A stretch of 60,364 bases of DNA from an uncultured Gammaproteobacteria bacterium (GTDB taxonomy: Bacteria; Pseudomonadota; Gammaproteobacteria; Pseudomonadales; Porticoccaceae), in NCBI GenBank assembly GCA_913058345.1, contig CAJXQR010000013.1:1-60364 (forward strand). Reading direction: 5' to 3'. The notes below the pieces were generated by a model. That model made no database searches, was not told the origin of the DNA, and saw only the letters and a list, made by a program, of their open reading frames with translations. The first letter of the stretch is position 1, and each line of letters opens with the position of its first letter. A program made the translations under genes and the position numbers. Shown piece after piece: positions 28,589 through 37,549 of the stretch.

Positions 28589-29170
28589 CTATCGCGCCAT
28601 CGCATAAAACTCTTCGTTGGGGCGCATACTTGTCAGGTTGGCCATGCGGTTGGATAAACAGAAAAAGGCGCTGATGGCACCGATGTCCCAAATATCGTCA
28701 TCTTCAAAGCCGTGACTGTGTAAATGTGCGAAATCGTCATCGTCGATAGTCCCAGAGGCCTGACTGACTTTCACCGCGAAATCAAGCATAGCTCGCTGGC
28801 GAGGCGTGATATCAGCCTTGCGATAGTTGATTGCCAACTGGTCAGCCAAGAGAGAATTTTTCGCCACAATACGCAATATCGCGCCGTGGGCAACCACGCA
28901 ATAGTGGCACTCGTTACCTCCACTGACTGCGACCACGATCATCTCTTTCTCGGCTTTGCTGAGGTTGCCTTTGCGCAGCATCAAAGCGTCGTGCATGGCA
29001 AAGAAAGCCCGGCACTCATCAGGCCGGTGGGCCAAAACCAAGAACACATTGGGAATAAAACCGGTTTTTTCCTGTACTTCCAAAATTAACGTGCGCAGAT
29101 CTTCGGGCAGCTCATTGAGCTCTGGCACAGGAAATCGACTAATGCTTTTATTACTTTTGCTGCTACTCAC
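28589..29170 (-). CDS. AhpD/carboxymuconolactone decarboxylase-like peroxidase-related protein
   Basis: A 193-residue protein with the AhpD-like fold. The redox motif is ECHYCVVAHG near residues 89-98, that is CxxC with the following His, and the flanking segments LSKAEKEMIVVAVSGG and ITPRQRAMLDFAVKV are typical of the peroxidase-related subfamily. It probably has alkylhydroperoxidase-type thiol chemistry. It begins with GTG at 29170 preceded by a very strong AAGGAGGTG. Confidence 0.88.
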   Translation of the reverse strand: MSSSKSNKSISRFPVPELNELPEDLRTLILEVQEKTGFIPNVFLVLAHRPDECRAFFAMHDALMLRKGNLSKAEKEMIVVAVSGGNECHYCVVAHGAILRIVAKNSLLADQLAINYRKADITPRQRAMLDFAVKVSQASGTIDDDDFAHLHSHGFEDDDIWDIGAISAFFCLSNRMANLTSMRPNEEFYAMAR

Positions 29171-29256
29171 ACAACACCTCCTTCATGAACTTCATTGACT
29201 GCATAGCTTAGTGCAGCGAAGACCTCTACACAATTGCCCCTGGATCATCAGCGCAT

Positions 29257-30045
29257 TTAGCTAAACAAATGCCCTCGCGCTGACAGGCCACCATCAATCG
29301 TCACCACGGTGCCAGAAATATAGGCTGCGCGATCGGAAACAAGAAAGGCACAGAGGTCGGCTACCTCTTCAGACTCGGCGAGACGACCGAAAGGCATGGT
29401 CGTCGTCAGCTGCCGCCAATCATCAGGGTCGAGGCCTTTATTCACCGCATTTTGACGCATGAGGTTAACGAGCCTTTCCGTCGCCGTCATGCCCGGATTA
29501 ATACCCAGCACACGGATATTATCAGCCGGACTGCCACCCCCCATGGCGCGAGTGAACGCTGCCAAACCCGCGTTACCGGTGGTGCCGGCAATATAATTGA
29601 ACTCGGTCACTTCGCCACCGGCAATGCCGATGACATTCAGTATGACGCCATGCCCCCGCGCCTTCATGGCCCGATACATCTCTCGCGCTAAATTCACAAA
29701 ACCATAAACTTTCAGGTCCCAACCACCACGCCAGGTGGCTTCGTCAATATCTTCAATTGAACCAGCGGCTATCGCCCCGGCATTATTCACCAGAATATCA
29801 ACAGCTGCACAGGCCTCAACCAAAGCGACGGCGTTGTCACTATCGCTTAAGTCTAAAGGGTGAACAAACACGGACACAGGGTATTTTCCCCGCAGTTCTA
29901 CTGCGACCTTCTCAAGGTCTTCCGCGTTGCGAGCAGCCAGGTGAAGGTGGCAGCCCTCTTGCGCTAAACGTACGGCTATAGCCTTGCCGATTCCCTTAGA
30001 CCCTCCGGTAATTAATGCGGTTTTGCCCTGTAAATGTAAATCCAT
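29257..30045 (-). CDS. SDR-family protein with atypical active site
   Basis: Short-chain dehydrogenase fold, 262 residues. The cofactor loop TGGSKGIG (residues 14-21) and NNAGAIAAG are intact. The catalytic part is not canonical: where SDR enzymes have a Ser about 13 residues before YxxxK, this protein reads NVIGIAGG, and the Tyr segment is NYIAGTTGNAG, with Thr at the Lys position. The C-terminal VSDRAAYISGTVVTIDGGLS is normal. I recall a group of SDR proteins with this YIAGT/S-x-GNA pattern, so it is a family feature and not local damage. The substrate is unknown. Confidence 0.85.
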   Translation of the reverse strand: MDLHLQGKTALITGGSKGIGKAIAVRLAQEGCHLHLAARNAEDLEKVAVELRGKYPVSVFVHPLDLSDSDNAVALVEACAAVDILVNNAGAIAAGSIEDIDEATWRGGWDLKVYGFVNLAREMYRAMKARGHGVILNVIGIAGGEVTEFNYIAGTTGNAGLAAFTRAMGGGSPADNIRVLGINPGMTATERLVNLMRQNAVNKGLDPDDWRQLTTTMPFGRLAESEEVADLCAFLVSDRAAYISGTVVTIDGGLSARGHLFS

Positions 30046-30129
30046 AAAGCAACCCTTGAAATAAAGTTATCGTTATTTTTATTAGACGGGCAGGCAAGAC
30101 AGCCCGGTCACGCCGAGTCAAGTTTAGCG

Positions 30130-30429
30130 CTACCGACTACTCGCCCACGCGGTATAACCACCATCGAGGCTATAAACGTCGGAAAAACCCTGCTCCACGA
30201 GATAATTGGCAGCGTTCTGGCTAGAGTGACCGTGATAGCACACCACAACCACAGTGCTCGTTTTTTCGGTGTCATGGACAATGCTACTTACGCTGTGCTC
30301 ATTTAAATGCAACGAGCCATCAATGTGACCGGCTTCAAACGAGGCATCATCACGGGTGTCGAGTAAAACCAGGTCGCGTTCATCAAGCATGGTTTTTAAC
30401 TCGTCAACCGACAAATGTTGAAATGACAT
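30130..30429 (-). CDS. glpE: Thiosulfate sulfurtransferase GlpE (single-domain rhodanese)
   Basis: Cytoplasmic single-domain rhodanese that moves sulfur from thiosulfate to acceptors such as thioredoxin or cyanide. It starts MSFQHLSVDELKTMLDER and has LLDTRDDASFEAGHI and the active-site loop VVCYHGHSSQ, with the nucleophilic Cys near residue 66. The ATG at 30429 follows AAGGGGG and gives 99 residues, close to the E. coli length of 108; the longer frame to 30573 is not supported. Confidence 0.9.
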   Translation of the reverse strand: MSFQHLSVDELKTMLDERDLVLLDTRDDASFEAGHIDGSLHLNEHSVSSIVHDTEKTSTVVVVCYHGHSSQNAANYLVEQGFSDVYSLDGGYTAWASSR

Positions 30430-30557
30430 GGTTGCCCCCTTTCTGTTTGGGTACCCATTAGTGGATACGTTTATTATGCCAACACTAAGCTCAATCACCT
30501 CATCAGTGATTATAGCCTTAGTCTTACCAGGCTTTCCCAGGCGTCTTGATAATACGA

Positions 30558-30839
30558 CTAGCCATACGTACAAAGATAAGCTGTAGCCACCGCCACCTGT
30601 AACTGAAAACTTGTACCGGCGGCGACTTCAAAGGAATCACCGGTAGCAAAAACCTGCCACTCCTCCTGGTCTGGCAACTTCACGGTGAGCGCACCACTCA
30701 CCACACTCATCACTTCTCGCTCACTGGTGGCAAACTCATAGTCGCCCGGCGCCATAACACCCACTGTTGCGGGCAGCGTTTCTGTCGCAAAACCAATGGA
30801 TTTAACCTTGCCGTCAAAGTATTCGTTAACTGCTAGCAT
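30558..30839 (-). CDS. ppnP: Pyrimidine/purine nucleoside phosphorylase PpnP
   Basis: Small cupin-fold nucleoside phosphorylase with broad substrate range. The 93 residues align by memory along their whole length with E. coli PpnP (YaiE): [13 protein letters not shown] at the start, [26 protein letters not shown], and the closing YLCTYG. Lies 128 bases upstream of glpE on the same strand. Confidence 0.94.
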   Translation of the reverse strand: MLAVNEYFDGKVKSIGFATETLPATVGVMAPGDYEFATSEREVMSVVSGALTVKLPDQEEWQVFATGDSFEVAAGTSFQLQVAVATAYLCTYG

Positions 30840-31004
30840 GTTTATTTATCCCTCAGGAGACTGTGTTTACGTTTGGCCGACACAAGAGGCGTAGTGCAAA
30901 GCTTTGCAAACAAAACCAAAGGTTTAGCCACTGTTTTAAACCTTAGAGACGAGTTCACAACTTGCTCAAAGGCTTCTCAATAACGGCAAGAGGTGGGTGG
31001 CCAC

Positions 31005-31613
31005 TTAGAGATGATCTATTTGGTTGAAAAATTTAATCTCTGCATTCAACGTACAAATTTCGGTCACCGAAGTGTTACTGATTTGATAGTTCACCCACTT
31101 CGAACGGTCTTGGTCGATCCAATGCGACAAGGCAAAAGCGATAGCAAGACCATGGGCAACCACCACCAGATTCTCTCCCGGGTGATTGACTAAAAAGCTG
31201 TCGACAGCTTCAACAAAACGTTCGGTTACTTCAGCACGCGTCTCGCCACCCGGGGGGCGATGGTGCTCATCAGCAATCACTTTATTAATAAAGCCGTGCT
31301 CGCCCTTAAGCTCATCAAAACTTTTGCCTTCAAAATCGCCGGCTCCAAATTCCATAAGACGGGGGTCAAACCTCACCTCATGGGCACCAGCGCGCGCAAT
31401 TTGTTCAGCGGTATATTTGGCTCGCTGCAAGGGACTGGAATAGATGGCATGAATATCCGGCAGATAATTATGAAAGTAATCACCCAGACGATTGGCCTGC
31501 TCCAAACCGAGATCGGTCAGCGCGGTATCGGTGTGGCCATGCCACAACTGGTCGACATTAGCGGCAGTCTGACCATGACGAACCAATAACAAGCGGCCCT
31601 TTGGCTGCATCAC
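31005..31613 (-). CDS. Histidine phosphatase family protein
   Basis: A 202-residue member of the phosphoglycerate-mutase-like superfamily. The phosphohistidine motif LLVRHGQTAANVD sits at residues 9-21, SSPLQRAKYTAEQI near 59, the catalytic acid region MEFGAGDFEG near 86, and the second His in VVAHGLAIAFAL near 151. The substrate is not clear; relatives hydrolyse various phosphomonoesters, including alpha-ribazole phosphate. Confidence 0.87.
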   Translation of the reverse strand: MMQPKGRLLLVRHGQTAANVDQLWHGHTDTALTDLGLEQANRLGDYFHNYLPDIHAIYSSPLQRAKYTAEQIARAGAHEVRFDPRLMEFGAGDFEGKSFDELKGEHGFINKVIADEHHRPPGGETRAEVTERFVEAVDSFLVNHPGENLVVVAHGLAIAFALSHWIDQDRSKWVNYQISNTSVTEICTLNAEIKFFNQIDHL

Positions 31614-31715
31614 TCACCTCAATCTAAATGTAACAACAAGAAAGACAATAATAACAAATTTCAAGAGCACCGATAACGTCAAGCTCAAATCAAAAACAGC
31701 GTGTTAACTGTGGGT

Positions 31716-33224
31716 TTACGCCTTAAGCACCGATAGTTTAAAACCCGCAGCGTCGAGTCTCGACGTTTCGTCTGTCAGTTCAGAAAAAGTGAGTGGATAA
31801 TCATCAAAACTATCGTCTATTAATCTCAAACTCAAAGCATCTTCTGCCTGAACTGTTAATGTAACCGCCGATGGCGGCGCTTCACCTCGCCCTCGGTTTA
31901 AGAGCACCGCTATACGCAGTAACACACAGAGACGGAGCAGAGAGGGCTTCGCTTTTTCTGAAAAATCATCAAGCAATTGCTGCCGCAAACGACGCCGGTG
32001 GCCACGCACCAGAAAAGCCATGCTCTGCTGCTCCTGACGCGTAAAACCGGGCATATCAGCGCCATTGAGAATATATTCCCCATGCTTGTGGAACTGCACA
32101 TGTGAAATAGATAAACCCACTTCATGCAATTCAGCAGCCCATCTTAGCCGCGTCCAGTCCGATTTCGACAAACCCCAATCATCGGCTACTTGCCTGAAAA
32201 GCTGCTTGGCACAAATTCTCACACGCTCTGCCTGGGCCACATCGACGTTAAAACGCCCCTGCATAGATTGCACTGAGCGCAGACAAACATCTTCGTGATC
32301 AGAGCGGCCAACGAGATCATAAAGAGCCCCCTCTCTGAGAGCTCCACTCGAATATTGCATTTCTTCAATCTTTAATACATCAAAAATAGCCGTCAAAATA
32401 GCAAGCCCGGCGATAACATTATCGCGCCGAGCACGACTCAACCACTCAACATTGATCTCACGAGTGTTTGAATATTCAAGAATCTTTGTTTTTAAACGCT
32501 TTAAGGCTGGTTTGGTAATGACGTCCTGGCCACAGTATTGCTGACAGGCCTGAGCTATTGCACGCACCGAACCCGAAGAGCCATAGCACATTGACCAGCC
32601 TTCATTGCGATAGCGCTTACTGATCCTGACGAGTTCGTTAGAAGCGTGATGATAGGCCTGCTCAAAATGATGATTCGACAGCTCACCAGCAGGGAAAAAA
32701 CGATCCATAAACGAGACACAGCCCATCGCCAGGCTTTCCATCAACCGGGCTTGAAACTGCTCGCCAATAATAAACTCTGTACTCCCCCCACCGATGTCCA
32801 CTACCAAGCGATGCTTTGGATCTGATGGCAGCGAATGGGCAACACCGAGATAAATGAGTCGTGCCTCTTCAACCCCGGAAACCACTTGAACAGGGTATCC
32901 CAGAGCCGCCTGAGCCTGGCGAAGAAAGGCCCGGCTATTACTGGCAATGCGCAAAGCATTAGTGGCAATAGCGACAACATTTTCATCCGGCAAACCCTCG
33001 AGCCGCTGACCAAATTGCTTTAAACAAGCCAGGCTGCGTTGCTGTGCTGCCTTACTCAAACTGCCGCTTTCGTTTAAGCCTTCACCTAACCGCACGCCTT
33101 CGCGGAAAGTTTGTAAAGTTCGAATTTCGCCATGCTCTATGCGGGCAACTACCAAATGAAAGCTGTTAGAGCCCATATCCAAAACGGCAATGGAGCCCTC
33201 TGTGTTAAGCGATGCTATTGTCAC
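31716..33224 (-). CDS. ppx: Exopolyphosphatase / guanosine pentaphosphate phosphatase (Ppx/GppA)
   Basis: Enzyme that removes terminal phosphates from polyphosphate and, in some relatives, from pppGpp. The actin-like ATPase fold shows VLDMGSNSFHLVVARI near residue 15, VVDIGGGSTEFIIGE near 142, and YGSSGSVRAIAQA near 215; a C-terminal HD-like region (AAELHEVGLSIS) follows. The 502-residue length fits Ppx. The start is GTG at 33224 with AAGGGAAA upstream. It lies 75 bases downstream of ppk1 on the same strand, the classical synthesis/degradation pair. Confidence 0.93.
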   Translation of the reverse strand: MTIASLNTEGSIAVLDMGSNSFHLVVARIEHGEIRTLQTFREGVRLGEGLNESGSLSKAAQQRSLACLKQFGQRLEGLPDENVVAIATNALRIASNSRAFLRQAQAALGYPVQVVSGVEEARLIYLGVAHSLPSDPKHRLVVDIGGGSTEFIIGEQFQARLMESLAMGCVSFMDRFFPAGELSNHHFEQAYHHASNELVRISKRYRNEGWSMCYGSSGSVRAIAQACQQYCGQDVITKPALKRLKTKILEYSNTREINVEWLSRARRDNVIAGLAILTAIFDVLKIEEMQYSSGALREGALYDLVGRSDHEDVCLRSVQSMQGRFNVDVAQAERVRICAKQLFRQVADDWGLSKSDWTRLRWAAELHEVGLSISHVQFHKHGEYILNGADMPGFTRQEQQSMAFLVRGHRRRLRQQLLDDFSEKAKPSLLRLCVLLRIAVLLNRGRGEAPPSAVTLTVQAEDALSLRLIDDSFDDYPLTFSELTDETSRLDAAGFKLSVLKA

Positions 33225-33299
33225 TATTTTCCCTTAAAAATAAGCAGAGACGAGTATGAAAAGCACCATTCTAACAAATTGAAGGCGTCTATTAAGAAG

Positions 33300-35372
33300 C
33301 TAATCGACCTCCACCTCACGACGAAGTAACTTATGAATATATTGCTGCGAGCGGATTTTTTTCCGGTTACCACGAGGGCTAATGATATTTTTTTGTCGCT
33401 CATCAATCACACGGGCCTTCACACAATCACCCCATTGCGTGTCGAGTATTAATTGAATTTTTCTCTGCAACTTTTTATCGTACACAGGACAGCTAACCTC
33501 AACTCGATGATCCAGGTTTCTCGTCATAAGGTCGGCAGATGAAATATAGTAGAGCGGCTTTCCCGAGTTTTCAAAGGCAAAGACACGTGGATGCTCGAGA
33601 TAACGATCAACAATACTAATGCCCTTGATGTTCTCACTCATATTTTTAACACCCGGTATCAGTGAGCACATACCACGAACAATTAACTTGATCTTAACTC
33701 CCGCCTTGCCTGCCTCGTACAAAGCATCAATAATTTCCTTGTCTACCAGGTTATTACACTTGATAAAGATACCCGACATTTTGCCTTTTATGGCACATTT
33801 TTTTTCACTTTCAATCAGCGCCAAAAGACCACTACGATTACTAAAAGGAGAGACTAAAAGATGACTAAACTCATGCCGGCGATGAGCAAACTGAATAAAA
33901 TCAAAAACTTTTTCGACATCCTGACCAACCTCTTGATTGTACGTTAGCAAACTAAAATCAGTGTACAGTTTTGCCGTTTTTTCATTAAAGTTGCCCGTGC
34001 CAATATGGCTATATAAACGCACAACACCTTCTTCAATACGTTTAAACAAAATCATTTTAGAATGCACTTTAAGCCCTGGCACACCAAACACCACGTGCAC
34101 ACCCGCTTCAATCATTCTTTCAGCCCAGGTGATATTTGCCTCTTCATCAAAGCGAGCCTGAAGCTCAACAACTGCGGTTACTTTTTTACCGTTTTCAACA
34201 GCGCTTATTAACGAATCAACAACTCTTGACGACGAGGCTACTCGATATAAATTGATTTTTATCTCGCTCACTGCAGGATCAATTGCCGCAGCCCTCAACC
34301 ATTTAATGATGTAGGAAAATGAATTGTAGGGATAATATAGAAGACAGTCTTCTTTCTTAACACAATCGAATATATTTTTGTTTTTATCCAGCGCGGGATA
34401 ACTAATAGGCGACTGAGGCTTTAATTCAAGATAAGGCGCACCTGGATTAGGAAAACCCATAAAGTCTTTCGAATTATGATATCGACCACCGGGTATCAGG
34501 CTATCTTTTTTTCTCAAATTCATTTTTTTTGTCAAAAATTGCAGCAAATCATCCGCAATCTCTTCATCGTAAACAAAACGTACTGGCTCTCCCTTAGAGC
34601 GCTTTTTTAAGCTAGCCGACATTTTTTCTACCAGGCTTTCAGAAATACCATCACCTAGCTCAAGCTCTGCATCACGAGTAATCTTTATCGTATAAGCCGC
34701 TATTTTTTCTATAGGCAATGCCCCCATGAAAACCTCTTCAAGGCAATGCCGAATAATATTATCAAGCGTGATAAAAACTCGCTCGCGACCCTTTGAACGA
34801 CTGGGCAGTCGAACAAAACGATCGAGGCGATTACTGGGTATTTCTAAAACAGCATAATTAATATGCTTTTTATGTGATATTTTTACTGCAAAATAAATTG
34901 ACCCTTCTTTTAAGAAAGGAAATTTCTGTGTTTCACTCACCATAATAGGCGACAACTCTGGGAGCACTTTGTTTTCAAAGTAGCTTTTTACAAAGTCAGA
35001 TTGACGATCAGTAAGCTGCATTTCATTGATCAGAAATATATTTCGCTTTCTCAGTTCTTTTAGAATTTCCTGATAGGTTTTATCGTAAACATTATTCAAT
35101 TGACGAACTCTGGACATCACTTTATCCAGTAATTCCTTACACTCTTCTTTTTTAACGCCACTAGAAAAATCCACCAAACGCTTGACATCAGCGACTCTGA
35201 CTCTGAAAAACTCATCAAGGTTACTAGAGAAAATACCTAGATAGCGCACGCGCTGAATAATAGGTACTGATTCGTCAGCCGCTTCCTGCAAAACCCTCTC
35301 GTTGAACAATAGCCAACTGAGCTCTTTGGGGGTATAGCACCAATTGTCCCCACTATCACTCACAACACTCAT
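33300..35372 (-). CDS. ppk1: Polyphosphate kinase 1
   Basis: Makes inorganic polyphosphate from ATP at the membrane. It has the PPK1 layout: N-terminal helical domain (ELSWLLFNERVLQEA, VRYLGIFSSNLDEFFRVRV), then the two phospholipase-D-like domains, with the phosphohistidine in GLKVHSKMILFKR and with SHIGTGNFNEKTAKLYTDF and SADLMTRNLDHRVEVSCPV. I choose the ATG at 35372, which follows AGAGGTGG at ideal spacing; the frame's first ATG at 35390 has no such site. About 690 residues is normal. Codons are noticeably richer in A and T (many Lys, Ile, Asn) than in the genes around it. Confidence 0.95.
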   Translation of the reverse strand: MSVVSDSGDNWCYTPKELSWLLFNERVLQEAADESVPIIQRVRYLGIFSSNLDEFFRVRVADVKRLVDFSSGVKKEECKELLDKVMSRVRQLNNVYDKTYQEILKELRKRNIFLINEMQLTDRQSDFVKSYFENKVLPELSPIMVSETQKFPFLKEGSIYFAVKISHKKHINYAVLEIPSNRLDRFVRLPSRSKGRERVFITLDNIIRHCLEEVFMGALPIEKIAAYTIKITRDAELELGDGISESLVEKMSASLKKRSKGEPVRFVYDEEIADDLLQFLTKKMNLRKKDSLIPGGRYHNSKDFMGFPNPGAPYLELKPQSPISYPALDKNKNIFDCVKKEDCLLYYPYNSFSYIIKWLRAAAIDPAVSEIKINLYRVASSSRVVDSLISAVENGKKVTAVVELQARFDEEANITWAERMIEAGVHVVFGVPGLKVHSKMILFKRIEEGVVRLYSHIGTGNFNEKTAKLYTDFSLLTYNQEVGQDVEKVFDFIQFAHRRHEFSHLLVSPFSNRSGLLALIESEKKCAIKGKMSGIFIKCNNLVDKEIIDALYEAGKAGVKIKLIVRGMCSLIPGVKNMSENIKGISIVDRYLEHPRVFAFENSGKPLYYISSADLMTRNLDHRVEVSCPVYDKKLQRKIQLILDTQWGDCVKARVIDERQKNIISPRGNRKKIRSQQYIHKLLRREVEVD

Positions 35373-35421
35373 CGCTTCCACCTCTAGCATTTCATCAAAC
35401 AGTCCAGCAGACTAGCCCAGC

Positions 35422-35441
35422 CTTATGACAACGCCATGACG
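35422..35441 (-). promoter_or_regulatory. Candidate Pho box upstream of ppk1
   Basis: On the minus strand two GTCAT cores repeat exactly 11 bases apart (complement at 35436-35440 and 35425-35429), the second extended to TTGTCATAA. PhoB sites are direct repeats of a CTGTCAT-like half-site at this spacing. It lies 50-70 bases upstream of the ppk1 start. The first half-site is imperfect. Confidence 0.4.
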
Positions 35442-35645
35442 ATGGCAAACCTCTTCGTTCTTTATTTGCCAAATGCCGGCAGTGCTATTGACTCGATCAT
35501 TCCTCGCTTATGGAACTGCTCCTTAGCTAGATGGTCTCAAAATATCTAGCCATACCGATCAACAATGCATGACACGCCTATAGGTTCAATCTTTGCACAC
35601 ATCTCTTATACTATGTCATATTTCACTAACAACAATAGAAGCCTC

Positions 35646-36341
35646 ATGAAATTACTACTCACCCTGCTCACTGTATGCGCACTCACTCCAACTCTGTGGG
35701 CTTCATGCCTTGATGAGACCTTAAATGCCGAACAAAATTTCACAGCCTGTCATCTCGCTGCCGAAAAAGGACAGGCCGATGCCCAAAAGGAACTCGGCAG
35801 CCTCTATTTAACTGGCGAAGGTGTGCAACAAAACTACTCGAAAGCATTACACTGGTTCGAGCAAGCGGCAGCACAAGGCCATGCAGTAGCCACCTATAAT
35901 ATCGGCGTGCTGTACGACAAAGGGCTTGGCTTGGAAAAAGACTACAAAGAGGCTAATAAGTGGTATCGGAAATCAGCCGATATGGGCTATTCCTCCGCTC
36001 AATATAATTTGGGCATTATGTACGAATACGGCCAAACTGTTGAAGAAGATCCAGCGCGCGCCATGGAGCTTTACTTAAAGGCTGCAGAGCAAGGTGAAGC
36101 CGCAGCGCAGTTTGCCATTGGCTTAATGTATGACAAGGGCACCGGTGTCGAAAAGGACCCTACGCAAGCTTACATGTGGTGGCAGATCGCCGGTGAAGGC
36201 CACCCCCATGCCATTCACAATCGCGATTCCATTGCCGAAGAAATGACCCCTATGCAAATCAGCGAAGGGAAACGTCTCGCCAAAGCATGGCAGGATGCCC
36301 GCCCGGGGCTGGTACAATTACCTTCACCTGAACTTCAGTAA
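35646..36341 (+). CDS. Secreted Sel1-repeat protein
   Basis: Periplasmic TPR-like scaffold. The ATG at 35646 begins a signal peptide MKLLLTLLTVCALTPTLWAS; the frame opens upstream at 35565 without such a start. Four Sel1 repeats follow, each about 36 residues with the LGxLYxxGxGVxxDxxxAxxWxxxAAxxGxA pattern, from about residue 45 to 190 of the mature reading, and the C-terminus ends in a Pro-rich tail. Sel1 proteins mediate protein interactions; the partner is unknown. ppiC follows after 24 bases, probably in the same transcript. Confidence 0.9.
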   Translation: MKLLLTLLTVCALTPTLWASCLDETLNAEQNFTACHLAAEKGQADAQKELGSLYLTGEGVQQNYSKALHWFEQAAAQGHAVATYNIGVLYDKGLGLEKDYKEANKWYRKSADMGYSSAQYNLGIMYEYGQTVEEDPARAMELYLKAAEQGEAAAQFAIGLMYDKGTGVEKDPTQAYMWWQIAGEGHPHAIHNRDSIAEEMTPMQISEGKRLAKAWQDARPGLVQLPSPELQ

Positions 36342-36365
36342 ACAATCTACTTAGGAGAAACTATC

Positions 36366-36647
36366 ATGGCTTCAGCAAGCGCAAGACACATATTGGTGAG
36401 TAGCGAAGAACAATGCCAGCAACTCAAAAATGACATCGAAGGCGGCGCCGACTTTACTGAGCTGGCCAAACAGCACTCCTCATGCCCCTCCGGCAGTAAA
36501 GGTGGCGACCTTGGTGAGTTTAGCCCCGGCATGATGGTTCCAGAATTTGATCAAGTTGTTTTTAGTGCCGACATCAATACGGTGCAAGGCCCCGTTAAAA
36601 CCCAGTTTGGTTACCACCTTTTAGAAGTCACAGCTCGCAGCGAATAA
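36366..36647 (+). CDS. ppiC: Parvulin peptidyl-prolyl isomerase PpiC
   Basis: Cytoplasmic single-domain parvulin of 93 residues: ASARHILVSSEEQCQQLK, FTELAKQHSSCPSGSKGGDL, GEFSPGMMVPEFDQVVFSAD and VKTQFGYHLLEV are the family signatures. It has the same length as E. coli PpiC. AGGAGA precedes the ATG. A strong terminator follows. Confidence 0.95.
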   Translation: MASASARHILVSSEEQCQQLKNDIEGGADFTELAKQHSSCPSGSKGGDLGEFSPGMMVPEFDQVVFSADINTVQGPVKTQFGYHLLEVTARSE

Positions 36648-36668
36648 AGTAGCGGCAATAGATTCGCG

Positions 36669-36708
36669 AAAAAAAGGTCTGCTATGCTAACGCAAGCAGA
36701 CCTTTTTT
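36669..36708 (+). terminator. Rho-independent terminator after ppiC
   Basis: GGTCTGCT (36676-36683) pairs with AGCAGACC (36695-36702), extended by A6 paired with T6; the T-run at 36703-36708 follows directly. Strong on the plus strand and formally bidirectional. Confidence 0.85.
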
Positions 36709-36775
36709 ATGATGTTCAAAAAATAAGACACGCGCAATATGCCAACCCTGCTCTCGATTAATCACAACGTTCACC

Positions 36776-37249
36776 ATGAATAAAATTGCAATTTTTGCCG
36801 ACGTGCAAAATATTTACTACACCACCCGGGACTCCTTCGGCCGACAATTTAACTACCGAAAATTCTGGCATGACATTAACGCACAAGGCGATATCACTCG
36901 CGCCATTGCCTATGCTACACAACGCGACGACGACCAACAAACTCGCTTCCATGATGCACTAAAACACATTGGCTTCACTTTAAAACGTAAACCCTATATT
37001 CAGCGTAGCGACGGCTCGGCAAAAGGGGACTGGGATGTCGGGATTACTATTGATGTTATGGAAACAGCGAAGGATGTCGACACCATCATCCTACTATCCG
37101 GTGATGGTGACTTTGATATGCTGCTAAAAAAGGTGATGACTAAGTACGGGGTCAGTACAGAAGTTTACGGTGTCCCCGCACTGACTGCTCGATCGTTGAT
37201 GGATGCAGCGAGCATTTACCATCCTATTAATAGCCTGTTATTACTCTAA
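36776..37249 (+). CDS. NYN-domain (LabA/DUF88-type) protein
   Basis: Predicted PIN-like nuclease domain, 157 residues. The acidic residues expected for metal binding are present: D in IFADVQNIYY near residue 9, GDWDVGITIDVME near 82-94, and LLSGDGDFDMLLKKV near 103-117. NYN proteins are thought to process RNA; the target is unknown. It is a single gene after the ppiC terminator, with no strong ribosome-binding site. Confidence 0.87.
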   Translation: MNKIAIFADVQNIYYTTRDSFGRQFNYRKFWHDINAQGDITRAIAYATQRDDDQQTRFHDALKHIGFTLKRKPYIQRSDGSAKGDWDVGITIDVMETAKDVDTIILLSGDGDFDMLLKKVMTKYGVSTEVYGVPALTARSLMDAASIYHPINSLLLL

Positions 37250-37549
37250 ACCTATTATCAAAAGCAGACTACAAGGCCACAACGGCCCCTAGTAACGAAG
37301 TTTACTCACGAAAAGATGAATGGGGTAAACGGGTATCATCACAAACAGCACCAAGAATAGAGTCCCTGAGTTTGCGTCATAATGATTATTAAAAAATAGC
37401 AAAAAAAGCGACATTGATTACCGATACAAGCGCGCATTTAAGCCATAATCAGCATCCCTATTCCAGCTCCAAATGCAATCCCCAGCGGCCCTCAGATCAA
37501 TAATAAGACAAACCACACTAACACCACATAAAAGAAATAGACGGATCAC
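37250..37549. other. Gap between NYN gene and Lon-like protease gene
   Basis: 300 bases between convergent genes. No coding potential, repeat or convincing terminator hairpin is visible. Confidence 0.4.
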
